A stretch of 64,000 nucleotides of DNA, from contig NZ_JAMBOH010000008.1 in NCBI RefSeq assembly GCF_023715505.1, positions 62,001 through 126,000 of the forward strand, given 5' to 3'. This DNA comes from Neobacillus cucumis (GTDB taxonomy: Bacteria > Bacillota > Bacilli > Bacillales_B > DSM-18226). Below are positions 1 to 12,594 of this stretch, in pieces (position 1 is the first letter of the stretch; each line of letters begins with the position of its first letter). The position numbers were made by a program, and so were the translations under genes. A model generated the notes under the pieces. The model was given only the letters and a program-made list of their open reading frames with translations. It made no database searches and had not been told where the DNA came from.

Positions 1-472
<472 letters not shown>

Positions 473-685
473 TTATATTAGGTTGAATATCATTTTAAAC
501 AGGGTCTTCCATAAAAGGTTTTCCCTTCGATTTGCCGATTATGTATAAATCAAAAATGATATACAGCCTGTTAAAGTCATATGTATCATAACAAAAGAAA
601 GGAGGAAATGCCATAATTCGAGCATGTTTTTTGAAACTGTCACAATGAAAGCGCACCCATTGGTAATTCTACGTTTTTTCGATTT

Positions 686-1057
686 TTAGTTGGTTTTTTG
701 CGGTATATGTTTGCGAACTGCCGCACGAATATCGTCAATATCAAATGGTTTTGCAAAATGGGTTAGAGCACCAAGGTCTTTGGCTTCTTGAATCATATCC
801 AATTCACCATAGGCGGTCATGATGATGACGCGAATCTCTGGCTCGATAACTTTCATTCGTTTTAAAATCTCGATACCGTCCATACCCGGAATTTTCATAT
901 CCAAGAGGACAAGATCGGGTTGATGATTTGTCACGATCTCAAGTGCTTGGACTCCATTTGCAGCCTGAAATGTTTGATACCCTTCTTTTTGGAACACTTC
1001 ATTTAGCAAGATGCGAATGCCAAATTGATCGTCGACAATTAAAATTTTCTCTTTCAT
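686..1057 (-). CDS. spo0F: Sporulation phosphorelay response regulator Spo0F
   Basis: This is a single-domain receiver of 123 residues that passes phosphoryl groups from the sporulation kinases to Spo0B. The acidic pocket D9-D10, phospho-acceptor D53 (KIPGMDG follows), the Thr in IIMTAYGE and the Lys in THFAKPF are all present, and there is no output domain. The sequence is nearly colinear with B. subtilis Spo0F. I chose the ATG at 1057 because GAGGTGG lies at good spacing; an in-frame GTG 9 nt upstream would sit too close to the ribosome site. A SigH-type promoter lies upstream. Confidence 0.96.
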   Translation of the reverse strand: MKEKILIVDDQFGIRILLNEVFQKEGYQTFQAANGVQALEIVTNHQPDLVLLDMKIPGMDGIEILKRMKVIEPEIRVIIMTAYGELDMIQEAKDLGALTHFAKPFDIDDIRAAVRKHIPQKTN

Positions 1058-1108
1058 AAACTCCACCTCTTCCTTAGCTTTCTATTTAGACTTCTTTTAC
1101 TTGTTATA

Positions 1109-1136
1109 TTTCTACCTCTGGAAATAAATATCCTGC
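1109..1136 (-). promoter_or_regulatory. SigH-type promoter of spo0F
   Basis: On the minus strand GCAGGATAT (-35) is followed after 12 nt by GTAGAAA (-10). The B. subtilis SigH consensus is RNAGGAWWW and RNNGAAT, so the -35 is perfect and the -10 has one mismatch. B. subtilis spo0F has a SigH promoter, so this matches known biology. The distance to the start codon is about 50 nt. Confidence 0.75.
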
Positions 1137-1174
1137 CTAAAGTTTTGCATTTATTTGTTATTTTACAGTTGTTT

Positions 1175-1203
1175 TTGGTTACACGCGGGAAAAAGCTTAT
1201 AAT
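1175..1203 (+). promoter_or_regulatory. SigA-type promoter of ywjG
   Basis: TTGGTT and TATAAT are separated by 17 nt, and TATAAT ends 24 nt before the ATG of ywjG. It diverges from the spo0F promoter. Confidence 0.7.
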
Positions 1204-1227
1204 AGATAGCGTACAAGGAGGGTTACT

Positions 1228-1761
1228 ATGTTAAAAATGTTTACAACCCAATTAACGGGTATTTTTAAAAAAATTGCAGAAAAAGACGAGTTTTCGTTTG
1301 AGGATGGTGCCCGCCTGCTTGCTCAAGCACCAGCAGGTGACGGTTCGATTTATATTTGGGGTGCACATGAAATGAAGGCGGTGGAATACGAGGCATTAAG
1401 CGGTGCGGAGACATTACGGAGTGCTAAATTGTTGCAGCAGGATGCTGATTTAAACAACCTTACCGATGCAGACCGCGTCCTGCTGTTTTCCCGTTTTTCA
1501 AATGACCGCGCAGCGCTCGTGCTTGCACATTTGCTCCGTGAAAAAATGATCCCCTTTGTGGCGGTTTCAACTGTGACCGAGCCCTCTGATGAGGATGTAT
1601 CACAATTAGCGGATGTCCATATTGATTTGCGGTTAACAAAAGGGCTGCTTCCTGATGAGGCTGGCAACCGCTACGGTTATCCAGCTGGGATGGCCGCTTT
1701 GTTTGTCTATCACGGCCTAAAATTCACGATTGATGAGATTTTAGCGGAATATGAAGAGTAA
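1228..1761 (+). CDS. ywjG: DUF2529 family protein (YwjG)
   Basis: This 177-residue cytoplasmic protein belongs to the DUF2529 family of Bacillaceae. It is recognised from its sequence (IYIWGAHEMKAVEYEAL, LLFSRFSNDRAAL) and from its place between spo0F and pyrG, as in B. subtilis. The fold resembles a SIS-type sugar-phosphate-binding core with alternating hydrophobic strands, but I see no catalytic motif and function is unknown. An AAGGAGG ribosome site precedes the ATG. It is transcribed toward pyrG and ends in its own terminator. Confidence 0.85.
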   Translation: MLKMFTTQLTGIFKKIAEKDEFSFEDGARLLAQAPAGDGSIYIWGAHEMKAVEYEALSGAETLRSAKLLQQDADLNNLTDADRVLLFSRFSNDRAALVLAHLLREKMIPFVAVSTVTEPSDEDVSQLADVHIDLRLTKGLLPDEAGNRYGYPAGMAALFVYHGLKFTIDEILAEYEE

Positions 1762-1790
1762 AATAGGGCCTTGGTGGGTCCTATTTTTTT
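1762..1790 (+). terminator. Intrinsic terminator of ywjG
   Basis: The hairpin AATAGGGCC / GGGTCCTATT is followed by T7 and begins at the ywjG stop codon. Confidence 0.85.
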
Positions 1791-1912
1791 GATTGGCTGA
1801 TTTTTTGGTGGGATTGGCTGATTTTTGGAGGTGATTGGCCAATTTTTGAGCAGCAATGGCTGATTTCGCCGGATCATTGGCTCATTTTCCAGCAGAATTG
1901 GCCATTTTTCCA
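1791..1912. repeat. Degenerate word array, core TTGGCTGATTTT
   Basis: Six imperfect copies of a word like ATTGGCTGATTTTT or ATTGGCCAATTTTT follow each other every 20-22 bp between the convergent ywjG and pyrG genes. Spacers differ between copies. A chance ORF through it on the minus strand reads KNQPI-like repeats but has no start signal and runs into the pyrG terminator. Confidence 0.8.
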
Positions 1913-1925
1913 ATTTATTACAAAA

Positions 1926-1956
1926 TAAAAGCCAGTCCGCAAACAAGGAACTGGCC
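1926..1956 (-). terminator. Intrinsic terminator of pyrG
   Basis: On the minus strand GCCAGTTCC and GGACTGGC form a hairpin with a 7-8 nt loop followed by TTTTATTTTG, just after the pyrG stop. Confidence 0.85.
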
Positions 1957-1967
1957 ATAAAACAATA

Positions 1968-3842
<1,875 letters not shown>

Positions 3843-3892
3843 GCCGTTTTCTTACTCCAACCAAAAGGTAAACGTCTCTGCTTTAATCAAAC

Positions 3893-4492
3893 TTACAAGT
3901 CTTTATCTACATCTTCGTCAAATGGTTCTTCTTCTTCGTCCTCTTCATCTAGATCATCGTCAAGAACTTCGGCTTCATCAAGCTCAAATTCCTCATCCTC
4001 ATCATCGGCAAGGACTTCATCGTCGTCGTCGAATTCATCGACATCATCCAGATCATCTAAGTCGTCGTCGTCATCGTCATCGTCAAGAAGATCGTCTTCA
4101 TCATCGACAAAGTCGTCAAGATCATCATAATCCTCATCATCAACCTCATCGAAATCTTCAAGTTCGTCTTCTTCAACAACCTTCTTCGCCTTTTTCTTCT
4201 TCGGTTTCACAGCCGTGATAACCTCTTCTTCAGCCGTATCAACCGGATACCAAACGCGAAGTCCCCAGCGGTTTTCTCCTAATGAAAGAAAACGGCCGTC
4301 GATGTTAATATCTGTATAAAATTGTGCCAGGCGAGAACGAATTTCTTCATCCGATATATCAGCTGCTGCTTTAATCTCGTTCACTAATTCATGAAAGGAG
4401 ATAGGCTGCTTGCTATTTTTTAAATATTCATAAGCCATTTCCATGAGGGAAAACTCTTTCAATTCCTCTTTTGAGTATTGTGCTAAACTCAC
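3893..4492 (-). CDS. rpoE: RNA polymerase delta subunit
   Basis: This 199-residue delta factor increases RNA polymerase specificity and recycling. The N-terminal folded domain of about 90 residues contains LAQFYTDINIDGRFLSLGENRWGLR, split here for brevity as LAQFYTDINIDGR then FLSLGENRWGLR. A Lys-rich linker (KPKKKKAKK) and a long disordered Asp/Glu tail follow. I chose the GTG at 4492: it gives an N terminus of the same length as B. subtilis delta (M-x3-QYS-x-EELKE), while a GTG 9 nt upstream abuts the AAAGGAA site. Confidence 0.94.
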   Translation of the reverse strand: MSLAQYSKEELKEFSLMEMAYEYLKNSKQPISFHELVNEIKAAADISDEEIRSRLAQFYTDINIDGRFLSLGENRWGLRVWYPVDTAEEEVITAVKPKKKKAKKVVEEDELEDFDEVDDEDYDDLDDFVDDEDDLLDDDDDDDDLDDLDDVDEFDDDDEVLADDEDEEFELDEAEVLDDDLDEEDEEEEPFDEDVDKDL

Positions 4493-4568
4493 TATTGGCA
4501 CTTCCTTTCTCTATTTAACGCTCATAGCTTTTGAGTCGGTCAGGACAGTTAGGATTCTATGTATGAAA

Positions 4569-4596
4569 AAAATAGTTGAATTCGGATAACTGTCAA
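4569..4596 (-). promoter_or_regulatory. Probable SigA promoter of rpoE
   Basis: On the minus strand TTGACA and TATTTT are separated by 16 nt, about 80 nt upstream of the rpoE start. The -10 is weak, so confidence is moderate. Confidence 0.5.
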
Positions 4597-4720
4597 GCTC
4601 CTGCGTGGAAATTACACTTTCCACACTTCTAAATTTTTGCATATTCTTCATTATAAACAAATTCTTGGTGTTTATGCTAGTGCAAGCCGATAGTTTCAGT
4701 TGATTTTTTGCTGGGGTGGA

Positions 4721-4894
4721 TTAATCCCCCTTTTGAGATTTCTCATTCTTCAGCCTTTTCATCTCTTTAATGGAAATATATAAAAAGAAGATTGCTAGGA
4801 GCAGGAACGATACAGCACCTAGTTGAAGTTCATAAAGATAGTGTAATGGCCAGGCGAAAATAATTAAAATACCGATTATGTGACGACTCTTCAT
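4721..4894 (-). CDS. Small membrane protein, 57 residues
   Basis: This short frame reads MKSRHIIGILIIFAWPLHYL and continues to a Lys-rich C terminus (EMKRLKNEKSQKGD). Two hydrophobic segments, about residues 6-20 and 27-42, suggest a membrane hairpin with a basic cytoplasmic tail. AGGTG precedes the ATG by 6 nt. It lies alone between icmF and rpoE in their direction. I do not recognise the family; the amphipathic composition and the ribosome site are the only support. Confidence 0.55.
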   Translation of the reverse strand: MKSRHIIGILIIFAWPLHYLYELQLGAVSFLLLAIFFLYISIKEMKRLKNEKSQKGD

Positions 4895-5013
4895 CTGAAC
4901 ACCTGCCTGTAAAAAAACTTCAAAGTTGGAATGCTAGTATGATTATATAAGATAAGAGAAGAATTTAATATTATTAAGCAAAAATATTTTACCACAAAAG
5001 TAGACAAGAGTTA

Positions 5014-5042
5014 AAAGGCACCATGTTCACATGGTGCCTTCA
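5014..5042 (-). terminator. Terminator downstream of icmF
   Basis: AAGGCACCATG and CATGGTGCCTT form a perfect 11-bp stem with a TTCA/TGAA loop, followed on the minus strand by TTTTAA. It lies about 85 nt past the icmF stop. Confidence 0.75.
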
Positions 5043-5083
5043 CCGTTTCTACCTCTAGCAAAGTTGAAACTTTGAAAATTATT

Positions 5084-5120
5084 TAGCTACAGCGCCTAGG
5101 TCAAGGCGCTTTCACATTTC
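5084..5120 (-). repeat. Stop-adjacent hairpin repeat, minimal form
   Basis: On the minus strand, after the icmF TAA and 2-3 nt, comes AGAAATGTGAAAGCGCC, then TTGACCTA, then GGCGCTGTAGCTA. This is the end-to-end short version of the hairpin repeat found elsewhere in the window, with the middle section missing. Confidence 0.75.
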
Positions 5121-5123
5121 TTG

Positions 5124-8100
5124 TTACATATTCCGACGATACTGTCCCCCGACTTCGTATAACGCCCTTGTGATCTGCCCGAGGCTTGCTACTTTAACGG
5201 TTTCCATTAGTTCTGCGAAAATATTACCATGATTCACGGCTGCAGTCTTCAAACGATTTAAAGCAGCCGCCGTTTCGCTCGAATGGGCTTCTTGGAAAGC
5301 ACGCAAATTATGAATCTGCAATTCCTTCTCCTCTTTCGATGCCCTAGCTATTTCCATATTATTCACCTCTTCCACAGACGGCGGATTCGGATTCAAATAC
5401 GTATTGACACCAATAATCGGCAGTTCCCCGGTATGCTTCTTCATTTCATAATACATCGATTCGTCCTGAATCTTTCCGCGCTGATACTGGGTCTCCATTG
5501 AACCGAGCACACCGCCGCGGTCATTCAAGCGGTCAAACTCCTGAAGCACCGCCTCTTCCACTAAGTCGGTCAGCTCCTCGACAATAAACGAACCTTGAAG
5601 CGGATTCTCATTTTTCGTTAACCCATGCTCCTTGGTAATAATCATCTGAATCGCCATCGCCCGTCGAACGGATTCTTCAGTCGGCGTCGTAATCGCCTCA
5701 TCATAGGCATTTGTATGAAGGGAATTACAGTTATCATGGAGCGCCATTAACGCCTGCAGTGTCGTCCGGATATCATTAAAGTCGATTTCCTGGGCGTGCA
5801 GCGACCGTCCTGAGGTCTGAACATGATACTTCAGCTTTTGACTGCGCTCATTTGCCCCATACTTATCACGCATCACAGTTGCCCAAATCCTCCGTGCCAC
5901 CCGGCCGATCACCGTATACTCCGGATCCAAGCCATTTGAGAAAAAGAACGACAGATTTGGCGCAAAATCATCAATCTTCATGCCGCGGCTCAAATAATAC
6001 TCCACATACGTAAAGCCGTTCGAAAGCGTAAACGCCAGCTGTGAAATCGGATTAGCACCCGCTTCAGCAATATGATAACCGCTAATCGACACAGAATAAT
6101 AATTGCGGACTTGATGGTCAATGAAATATTGCTGAATATCCCCCATCATCCGCAACGCAAACTCTGTTGAAAAAATACACGTATTCTGTCCTTGATCTTC
6201 TTTTAAGATATCCGCCTGCACCGTCCCACGTACCGTCCGCAGTGTATAGGCGCGAACCTCAGCAAACTCCTCTACCGTCAAGCACCTGCCAAGCTCTGCT
6301 TCCCTCTTCTGGACCTGCTGATCAATTGCCGTATTCATAAACATTGCTAAAATAATCGGCGCCGGTCCATTAATCGTCATCGAAACGGATGTTGACGGAT
6401 GACATAAATCAAAACCGGCATACAGTTTTTTCATATCATCCAACGTACAAACACTGACCCCACTCTCGCCGACCTTTCCAAATATATCTGGACGGTAATC
6501 AGGATCTTCCCCGTACAGTGTCACTGAATCAAATGCCGTACTTAAACGCTTTGCCGCATCATCCTTTGATAGATAGTGGAAGCGGCGGTTCGTCCGTTCC
6601 GGTGTCCCTTCACCGGCAAACTGGCGTTTTGGATCCTCTCCCTCACGCTTAAAAGGAAACACCCCTGCCGTATATGGGAACGAACCTGGGATATTCTCCC
6701 GGTACACCCAGCGCAAAATCTCCCCGTAATCTTTATACTTAGGCAGAACCACCTTCGGAATATCAAGGCCTGATAAACTTTTCGACTTTAACACCGTTAT
6801 AATCTCTTTATCTCGAATGCGCGTAACAAATTTATCCCCCGAATAAGCTGCCTTAGTCTGTTCCCATGACGCAAGAATTTTCCGGGATTCCGGCGTCAAC
6901 TGCGACTCCGTTTCCTGCTTGACTGCTTCTAAAGCAGCAAAAACTTCCGGCTGGTCCTTCACCGCTTCCATTGCACCCTCAAGCTGAAATAATTTCCGGG
7001 CAATATTGGCCTGAGCTTCGGCCTTGCGGTGATAGCCGCGTACCGTTTCGGTGATCTCTCGTAAATAATAACGCCGGTCCGTCGGAATAATCACATTTTG
7101 CTTTTCAACTACAGTATCTTTGCTAAACGACGTCACCCAATCGGTTCCTGCTTTTTCATTGATCACTTCCACTAGCGCCGCGAACAAGGCATTCGTCCCC
7201 GGGTCATTAAACTGACTGGCAATGGTGCCGTATACCGGCATTTCATCCAGTTCTCTCTCAAACAGCATATGGTTGCGCTGGTATTGCTTCTGCACCTGAC
7301 GCTTCGCATCCTCCGAGCCCTTGCGCTCAAATTTATTGATAACAATCAAATCAGCAAAGTCGAGCATATCGATTTTTTCCAGCTGTGATGGCGCGCCAAA
7401 CTCACTCGTCATCACATACATCGACACATCACAAACCTCAGTGATTTCGGCATCCCCCTGCCCGATGCCGCTCGTTTCAACAATCACAAGATCAAATCCC
7501 GCCGCCTTTGTGACCGCAACCGCATCCTTAATTGCGAGCGATAATTCACTTTTAGAAGACCGTGTCGCAAGACTGCGCATATACACATTCGGTGAGAAAA
7601 TGGCGTTCATGCGGATTCGGTCGCCCAACAGCGCGCCGCCCGTCTTTTGTTTGGTTGGGTCGACGGAAAGAATCGCCACCTTTTTCCCAGGAAATTCATT
7701 AATAAAGCGGCGAATCAACTCGTCGGTTAGCGAACTTTTCCCTGCACCGCCCGTACCCGTGATCCCGACAACAGGAATCCCTTTCTCGAGTGACTTTACC
7801 TGTTCAAGCACCTGTTCAGCTGTAGCCGCCGCCTCATTCCTTTTATCTACATGAAGCTCTGCTAAGGTGATCAGCTTGGCAATAACATTAACGTCACCTG
7901 TCGGCAGTTTGGCAATCTGCTCACTGACATCAGGAGTCAGCGTCGAAAAATCACATTCCTGAATCATCAGGTCAATCATCCCCTGCAGTCCAAGCGTCCG
8001 CCCGTCCTCCGGCGAAAACAGCCGGGCAATCCCGTAGGCATGCAGCTCATCTAATTCCCGCGGGATAATGACGCCGCCCCCGCCGCCATAAATCCGAATA

Positions 8101-8372
8101 TGCGGCGCACCCTTTTCCTTTAACAAGTCATACATGTATTTAAAGTACTCGACATGCCCGCCTTGGTACGACGAAATCGCAATCCCCTGGACATCTTCCT
8201 GAATGGCAGCGTTGACAACCTCCTCGACCGAACGATTGTGGCCAAGGTGAATCACCTCCGCCCCGCTCGCCTGCAGAATCCGTCTCATAATATTAATTGA
8301 AGCATCATGACCGTCAAATAGGCTCGACGCCGTCACAAAGCGGATATGATGCCGTGGCTGATAGTTCCCCAT
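5124..8372 (-). CDS. icmF: Fused isobutyryl-CoA mutase IcmF
   Basis: This 1082-residue adenosylcobalamin enzyme interconverts isobutyryl-CoA and n-butyryl-CoA. Domains in order are a B12-binding domain with the D-G-H-D motif at 20-23, a MeaB-like G3E GTPase chaperone with Walker A GTGGAGKS at 206-213 and [11 protein letters not shown], a linker, and the mutase large domain with substrate-binding TIM barrel (about 520-1082). Length and fusion order match known IcmF. I chose the ATG at 8372 because AGGGGGAG lies 4 nt upstream. It follows a TetR gene and the acyl-CoA genes, consistent with valine or branched fatty-acid breakdown. Confidence 0.95.
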   Translation of the reverse strand: MGNYQPRHHIRFVTASSLFDGHDASINIMRRILQASGAEVIHLGHNRSVEEVVNAAIQEDVQGIAISSYQGGHVEYFKYMYDLLKEKGAPHIRIYGGGGGVIIPRELDELHAYGIARLFSPEDGRTLGLQGMIDLMIQECDFSTLTPDVSEQIAKLPTGDVNVIAKLITLAELHVDKRNEAAATAEQVLEQVKSLEKGIPVVGITGTGGAGKSSLTDELIRRFINEFPGKKVAILSVDPTKQKTGGALLGDRIRMNAIFSPNVYMRSLATRSSKSELSLAIKDAVAVTKAAGFDLVIVETSGIGQGDAEITEVCDVSMYVMTSEFGAPSQLEKIDMLDFADLIVINKFERKGSEDAKRQVQKQYQRNHMLFERELDEMPVYGTIASQFNDPGTNALFAALVEVINEKAGTDWVTSFSKDTVVEKQNVIIPTDRRYYLREITETVRGYHRKAEAQANIARKLFQLEGAMEAVKDQPEVFAALEAVKQETESQLTPESRKILASWEQTKAAYSGDKFVTRIRDKEIITVLKSKSLSGLDIPKVVLPKYKDYGEILRWVYRENIPGSFPYTAGVFPFKREGEDPKRQFAGEGTPERTNRRFHYLSKDDAAKRLSTAFDSVTLYGEDPDYRPDIFGKVGESGVSVCTLDDMKKLYAGFDLCHPSTSVSMTINGPAPIILAMFMNTAIDQQVQKREAELGRCLTVEEFAEVRAYTLRTVRGTVQADILKEDQGQNTCIFSTEFALRMMGDIQQYFIDHQVRNYYSVSISGYHIAEAGANPISQLAFTLSNGFTYVEYYLSRGMKIDDFAPNLSFFFSNGLDPEYTVIGRVARRIWATVMRDKYGANERSQKLKYHVQTSGRSLHAQEIDFNDIRTTLQALMALHDNCNSLHTNAYDEAITTPTEESVRRAMAIQMIITKEHGLTKNENPLQGSFIVEELTDLVEEAVLQEFDRLNDRGGVLGSMETQYQRGKIQDESMYYEMKKHTGELPIIGVNTYLNPNPPSVEEVNNMEIARASKEEKELQIHNLRAFQEAHSSETAAALNRLKTAAVNHGNIFAELMETVKVASLGQITRALYEVGGQYRRNM

Positions 8373-8421
8373 TGTGCTCCCCCTTTTGGAAAAATGAACG
8401 TACACTAGCACTGGCCATTGA

Positions 8422-9078
8422 TTAACCCTTTTGCGGAACTGTTACGGCCCCCGAGACCCCGGTCTGGATGCCTGCTAATAGGACCTCTGTCTGCATCGTA
8501 ATATACTCCTCAAGCGTAAACAGCTTTCTTAACGCCCAGCGGCGAAATCCCCACATTTGCCCCTGAACGAAAATATTATGGGCAACGAGTTCAACCTGTT
8601 TTTGTGTTAATTTCAATTCCCCGTTCTCGACACAGCGGGTCAACAGCTCCTCAAACATCGCGACCATTTCCATTTCCTTTTTTAGTACATATGGCAGGGC
8701 ATCCTTGGAAAGCGACTTCACTTCCTGATACATGACAAGCACTTCTGCCTGCATTTCATCCATGACCTGGAAAAAATCGGCGATTCCAAGCTTCAAGCTT
8801 TCCAATGTCCCTTTTTCTACAGCCAAATCTTCTTGAAGCCGTTCACTGACATGATCATAGATGCTATCACAAACCAGGTAAAGGACGTCCTCTTTTGTCC
8901 GAATGTATTCATAGAGTGTGCCGATGCTGAATCCGGCTGCTTTAGCGATTTCCCTCGTTGTTGTCCGGTGAAACCCCTTTTGTTTAAAAAGTGCTACCGC
9001 CCCTTTAATCATCTGATCGCGCCTTTTTTGTACAAGACGCTCATCTTTGACAGAGGCCTGAACTTCTCTTTTTTCCAT
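8422..9078 (-). CDS. TetR/AcrR family regulator of the acyl-CoA operon
   Basis: This 218-residue regulator has an N-terminal helix-turn-helix ([21 protein letters not shown], split as [12 protein letters not shown] and SIGTLYEYI) and a helical ligand-binding C-terminal domain. It sits between acdA and icmF in one direction with short gaps of 15 and 49 nt, so it is probably co-transcribed. By context it may sense an acyl-CoA and control the operon. An inverted repeat upstream of the thiolase gene is a candidate operator, which is inference. Confidence 0.85.
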   Translation of the reverse strand: MEKREVQASVKDERLVQKRRDQMIKGAVALFKQKGFHRTTTREIAKAAGFSIGTLYEYIRTKEDVLYLVCDSIYDHVSERLQEDLAVEKGTLESLKLGIADFFQVMDEMQAEVLVMYQEVKSLSKDALPYVLKKEMEMVAMFEELLTRCVENGELKLTQKQVELVAHNIFVQGQMWGFRRWALRKLFTLEEYITMQTEVLLAGIQTGVSGAVTVPQKG

Positions 9079-9093
9079 CCCCTGTTACCGCCT

Positions 9094-10233
9094 TTATTTT
9101 GTTATCATTCTCGAAATCACGAGACGTTGAATTTCCTGTGTACCTTCGTAAATCTGCGTGATCTTCGCATCGCGCATGAAGCGTTCAACCGGATAGTCTT
9201 TTGTATAGCCATAACCGCCAAACACTTGAACCGCTTCGGTTGTCACCTTCATCGCCGTATCGCCGGCAAAGAGTTTCGACATCGCTGACTCTTTCCCGTA
9301 CGGTAAGCCATTCGACTCGAGCCAGGCCGCTTGATAGGTTAATAGTCTTGCCGCTTCAATATTTGTAGCCATATCGGCCAGCTTAAAGGAAATACCTTGG
9401 TTAGCGACAATCGGCTTGCCAAATTGCTGGCGTTCGCGCGCATAGTCAACGGCTGCATCAAGAGCGCCTTGAGCAATACCAACGGCTTGGGCAGCGATGC
9501 CATTGCGGCCGCCGTCAAGCGTCATCATCGCGATTTTAAAGCCTTCACCCTCTTGGCCCAGACGGTTTTTTATAGGAACCTTACAATCTTCAAAAATAAT
9601 TTCTGTTGTCGGTGAGGAACGAATCCCCAATTTCTTTTCTTTTTTACCAACGGAAAAGCCTGGGAAATCGCTTTCGATAATGAAGGCGGTCGTTCCTTTT
9701 TGCTTGTTGGCTGGGTCGGTTAAGGCAAAGACGACATAGATGTCGGCCACGCCGCCATTCGTAATGAAAATTTTTGATCCATTTAAGACGTAGTGGTCGC
9801 CTTCTAGTCGGGCGGTTGTTCTCATTCCCCCGGCATCTGAACCACTGCCAGGCTCTGTTAGGCCGTATGCACCGATTTTTGTACCCTCTGCCATAGGACG
9901 GAGATAGGTTTGCTTTTGCTCCTCGCTGCCAAATTTATAGATTGGCCAGCCAGCAAGTGAGGTGTGCGCGGATAAAAGCACACCTGTTGAGGCATCAACG
10001 CGGGAAAGCTCCTCAACAGCGATACAATAGGCAAGAAAATCGCTGCCAATCCCGCCATACTCTTCTGGCCAAGGAATCCCTGTTAAGCCCAGCTCCGCCA
10101 TTTTGTCAAAAATTTCCCGGTCGAAGCGTTCTTCTTCATCACGCTCCGCTGCTGTCGGTGCCACCTCGTTGCGCGCAAAATCCCGAACCATTTTACGAAT
10201 CATTTCATGCTCTTCAGACAACTTAAATTGCAT
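9094..10233 (-). CDS. acdA: Acyl-CoA dehydrogenase (AcdA-like)
   Basis: This 379-residue flavoenzyme makes the 2-enoyl-CoA in beta-oxidation and passes electrons to ETF. It carries the FAD/substrate motif [16 protein letters not shown] and the C-terminal [10 protein letters not shown] with the catalytic Glu of short-chain-type dehydrogenases. The ATG at 10233 follows AGGAGGC; the longer open frame runs into a repeat array. It is 67% or so similar by eye to the next dehydrogenase upstream, so the two are paralogues, possibly with different chain or branch preference. Confidence 0.93.
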   Translation of the reverse strand: MQFKLSEEHEMIRKMVRDFARNEVAPTAAERDEEERFDREIFDKMAELGLTGIPWPEEYGGIGSDFLAYCIAVEELSRVDASTGVLLSAHTSLAGWPIYKFGSEEQKQTYLRPMAEGTKIGAYGLTEPGSGSDAGGMRTTARLEGDHYVLNGSKIFITNGGVADIYVVFALTDPANKQKGTTAFIIESDFPGFSVGKKEKKLGIRSSPTTEIIFEDCKVPIKNRLGQEGEGFKIAMMTLDGGRNGIAAQAVGIAQGALDAAVDYARERQQFGKPIVANQGISFKLADMATNIEAARLLTYQAAWLESNGLPYGKESAMSKLFAGDTAMKVTTEAVQVFGGYGYTKDYPVERFMRDAKITQIYEGTQEIQRLVISRMITK

Positions 10234-10261
10234 TTTAATGCCTCCTCTCCCCATTTGGGGC

Positions 10262-10385
10262 TGATTCTTTGGCTTTATTAACAAATTTTTCGATATAGTA
10301 ACAAAAAGTGCGGACATATGAACAAATTTTGATTTATTAACAAATAAAACGACTATATAAACAAATTTTTAGATATAGTAGCGTC
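10262..10385. repeat. Degenerate word array, core TATTAACAAATTTT
   Basis: Five to six imperfect copies of a word like TTATTAACAAATTTTT or TATAGTAACAAA recur every about 20 bp in the gap between two acyl-CoA dehydrogenase genes. No promoter or terminator is evident inside. It fills the intergenic space within the apparent operon. Confidence 0.75.
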
Positions 10386-10397
10386 TCTCCGCCTAAA

Positions 10398-11528
10398 TCA
10401 TAGATGTTTACTAATCACAATCCGCTGAATCTCACTCGTGCCCTCATAAATCTCCGTCACCTTAGCATCGCGGAAGTAGCGCTCGACCGGATAGTCCTCC
10501 GTATAACCGTATCCGCCAAAGACCTGAATGGCCTCTGTTGTCACTTCTACTGCTGTCCGCGTCGTAAACAACTTCGCCATCGACGCCTCTAACGTGCACT
10601 TCAAACCCCTGCTCCGCAAATCAGCCGCCCGATAGACTAATAGCTTTGCCGCCTCCACACTTGTCGCCATATCAGCCAGCTTAAAGGCAATCCCCTGTTG
10701 TACCGCAATTGGCTTTCCAAATTGACGGCGTTCCTTCGCGTAGGCGGTGGCTGCTTCAACTGCTGCTTCGGCAATTCCGAGAGCTTGGGTGGCGATGCCA
10801 ATCCGGCCGACATCTAGGTTTGCCATCGCTATTCTAAAACCTTCACCCTCTTGGCCAAGCATGTTCTCCGCTGGGACATGCAAGTCCTCAAAGGTTAGCT
10901 GGACCGTTTTTGAGCCGTGCAGCCCCATTTTCTTCTCATCCTTACCAACGATAAAACCAGTGGTGTTTTTTTCTACGATAAAGGCAGCAATCCCTTTTGT
11001 ACCAAGGGCTAGATCCGTGGTGGCAAAGACAATATACACATCGGCCTCACCGCCGTTTGTGATAAACACCTTGGAGCCATTCAGTACGTAATGGTCACCC
11101 TTTTTCACCGCCCGCGTTTTTAAACTGGCCGCATCCGACCCAGAGCTTGGCTCGGTTAAACAAAAGGCCCCCAAATATTCGCCCGAAGCTAGCTTGGGTA
11201 TATACTTTTGCTTTTGTTCCTCTGTTCCGAAATACAATATTGGGTTTGTGCATACCGAGGTATGCACAGACAGGATCACTCCGACTGTAGCGCTTACTTT
11301 TGACAGCTCATGAATCGCAATAATGTAAGAGGTAAAATCCATCCCCGCTCCGCCGTATTTTTCAGGAACCGGTATCCCCATCAGGCCAAGTTCACCCATC
11401 TTACGAAGGATTTTACGAGGAAATTCCCCTTTTTCCATTTTTTCGATAAAGGGTGTGATTTCCTTCTGAGCAAAATCACGAACCATTTTCCGCATCATTT
11501 CTTGCTCTTCTGTAAACGATAGATTCAT
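10398..11528 (-). CDS. Acyl-CoA dehydrogenase, second paralogue
   Basis: This 376-residue acyl-CoA dehydrogenase has the same architecture as its neighbour: N-terminal helical domain, FAD motif [15 protein letters not shown], and C-terminal [10 protein letters not shown] with the catalytic Glu. The ATG at 11528 follows AAGGGGAAA at 8 nt; the open frame upstream crosses a repeat. In operons of this type the enzyme is often butyryl-CoA or short branched-chain specific, but substrate cannot be read from sequence. Confidence 0.92.
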   Translation of the reverse strand: MNLSFTEEQEMMRKMVRDFAQKEITPFIEKMEKGEFPRKILRKMGELGLMGIPVPEKYGGAGMDFTSYIIAIHELSKVSATVGVILSVHTSVCTNPILYFGTEEQKQKYIPKLASGEYLGAFCLTEPSSGSDAASLKTRAVKKGDHYVLNGSKVFITNGGEADVYIVFATTDLALGTKGIAAFIVEKNTTGFIVGKDEKKMGLHGSKTVQLTFEDLHVPAENMLGQEGEGFRIAMANLDVGRIGIATQALGIAEAAVEAATAYAKERRQFGKPIAVQQGIAFKLADMATSVEAAKLLVYRAADLRSRGLKCTLEASMAKLFTTRTAVEVTTEAIQVFGGYGYTEDYPVERYFRDAKVTEIYEGTSEIQRIVISKHL

Positions 11529-11629
11529 AATATGTTTCCCCTTCCTGAGGATGAATATTTCGGATGCTTTGTGCCAGGGGAATCTTCGATTATGTAATAG
11601 CGGCGTAATCCACCTGGTTTTGTTTAATT

Positions 11630-11674
11630 GTCCAGCTCCAGCGCCCCTGTTCAAGGCGCTTCCGTTTTTCTATT
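11630..11674 (-). repeat. Stop-adjacent hairpin repeat, minimal form
   Basis: On the minus strand, 3 nt after the hbd TAA, AGAAAAACGGAAGCGCC is followed by TTGAACAGG and GGCGCTGGAGCTGGACA. It is the short form of the window-wide hairpin repeat, in sense orientation. Confidence 0.8.
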
Positions 11675-12526
11675 TTATTCATAGCTGTAAAAACCGCGCC
11701 CTGATTTCTTACCGAGCCAGCCAGCTTTCACATATTTACGCAAAAGCGGGCATGGACGGTATTTATCATCGCCAAAGCCTTCATGAAGTGTTTCCATAAT
11801 GTATAAACATGTATCTAAACCGATAAAATCAGCTAACGTTAACGGCCCCATTGGGTGATTCATGCCAAGCTTCATCACTTCATCAATGGCTTCTTTTGTG
11901 GCAACGCCCTCGTAAAGCGTGTAAATGGCTTCGTTAATCATCGGCATCAGGATGCGGTTCGAAACAAAGCCAGGGAAGTCATTTACTTCGACCGGCACTT
12001 TGCCCAAAGTCTTGGTCATATCTTCAATCACCTGATAGACTTCATCGGCTGTTGCCAGGCCGCGGATAATTTCGACTAGTTTCATAACTGGGACTGGATT
12101 CATAAAGTGCATGCCGATTACCTTTTCCGGACGGTTGGTGGCCGCAGCGATTTCTGTGATCGGCAATGATGAGGTGTTGCTTGCAAGGATGGTATGTGCT
12201 GGAGTGATTTTGTCTAGCTGCGAAAAGATATTTGTCTTGATTTCCATGTTTTCAACAGCCGCTTCGATGACCAGGTCAACACTGCTAGCGTCGTTGAGAT
12301 CGGTTGATGTGGTTAGTCTTGCTACTATTTCCTGCTTTTGTTCTTCCGTCATTCGGCCTTTGTCGACGTTGCGGGTGAGATTTTTCTGGATGATTCCTAG
12401 CCCTCGTTCTACGAATTCCGCTTTTAAGTCATTCAATACCACTTTATATCCGGCCTGGGCACAAACCTGGGCGATACCGGAGCCCATTTGCCCTGCGCCA
12501 ATTACCATCACCTTTGAAACGTTCAT
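11675..12526 (-). CDS. hbd: 3-hydroxybutyryl-CoA dehydrogenase
   Basis: This 283-residue NAD-dependent dehydrogenase oxidises (S)-3-hydroxyacyl-CoA to 3-oxoacyl-CoA. It has the Rossmann motif [12 protein letters not shown] at residues 10-21, the active-site region [15 protein letters not shown] with the catalytic His, and the C-terminal [28 protein letters not shown] precedes the ATG. It lies between the thiolase and dehydrogenase genes and completes a beta-oxidation set apart from an enoyl-CoA hydratase, which is not in the window. Confidence 0.94.
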   Translation of the reverse strand: MNVSKVMVIGAGQMGSGIAQVCAQAGYKVVLNDLKAEFVERGLGIIQKNLTRNVDKGRMTEEQKQEIVARLTTSTDLNDASSVDLVIEAAVENMEIKTNIFSQLDKITPAHTILASNTSSLPITEIAAATNRPEKVIGMHFMNPVPVMKLVEIIRGLATADEVYQVIEDMTKTLGKVPVEVNDFPGFVSNRILMPMINEAIYTLYEGVATKEAIDEVMKLGMNHPMGPLTLADFIGLDTCLYIMETLHEGFGDDKYRPCPLLRKYVKAGWLGKKSGRGFYSYE

Positions 12527-12594
12527 TGTTTTCCCTCCAATTTATGGCCGGACCTTTGCCCCGGCCTCCATATTAAAAATAACAGCAGAAAAGA

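Noticed and set aside
1710..1958. 82-codon frame on the minus strand with KNQPI repeats
   Set aside because: It is a by-product of the degenerate word array, overlaps the ywjG 3' end and pyrG terminator, and has no ribosome site.
3922..4218. His/Arg-rich frame opposite rpoE
   Set aside because: It is the complement of the Asp/Glu-rich tail of the delta subunit.
7321..7854. 177-codon frame opposite icmF
   Set aside because: It is antisense to the conserved GTPase domain of IcmF.
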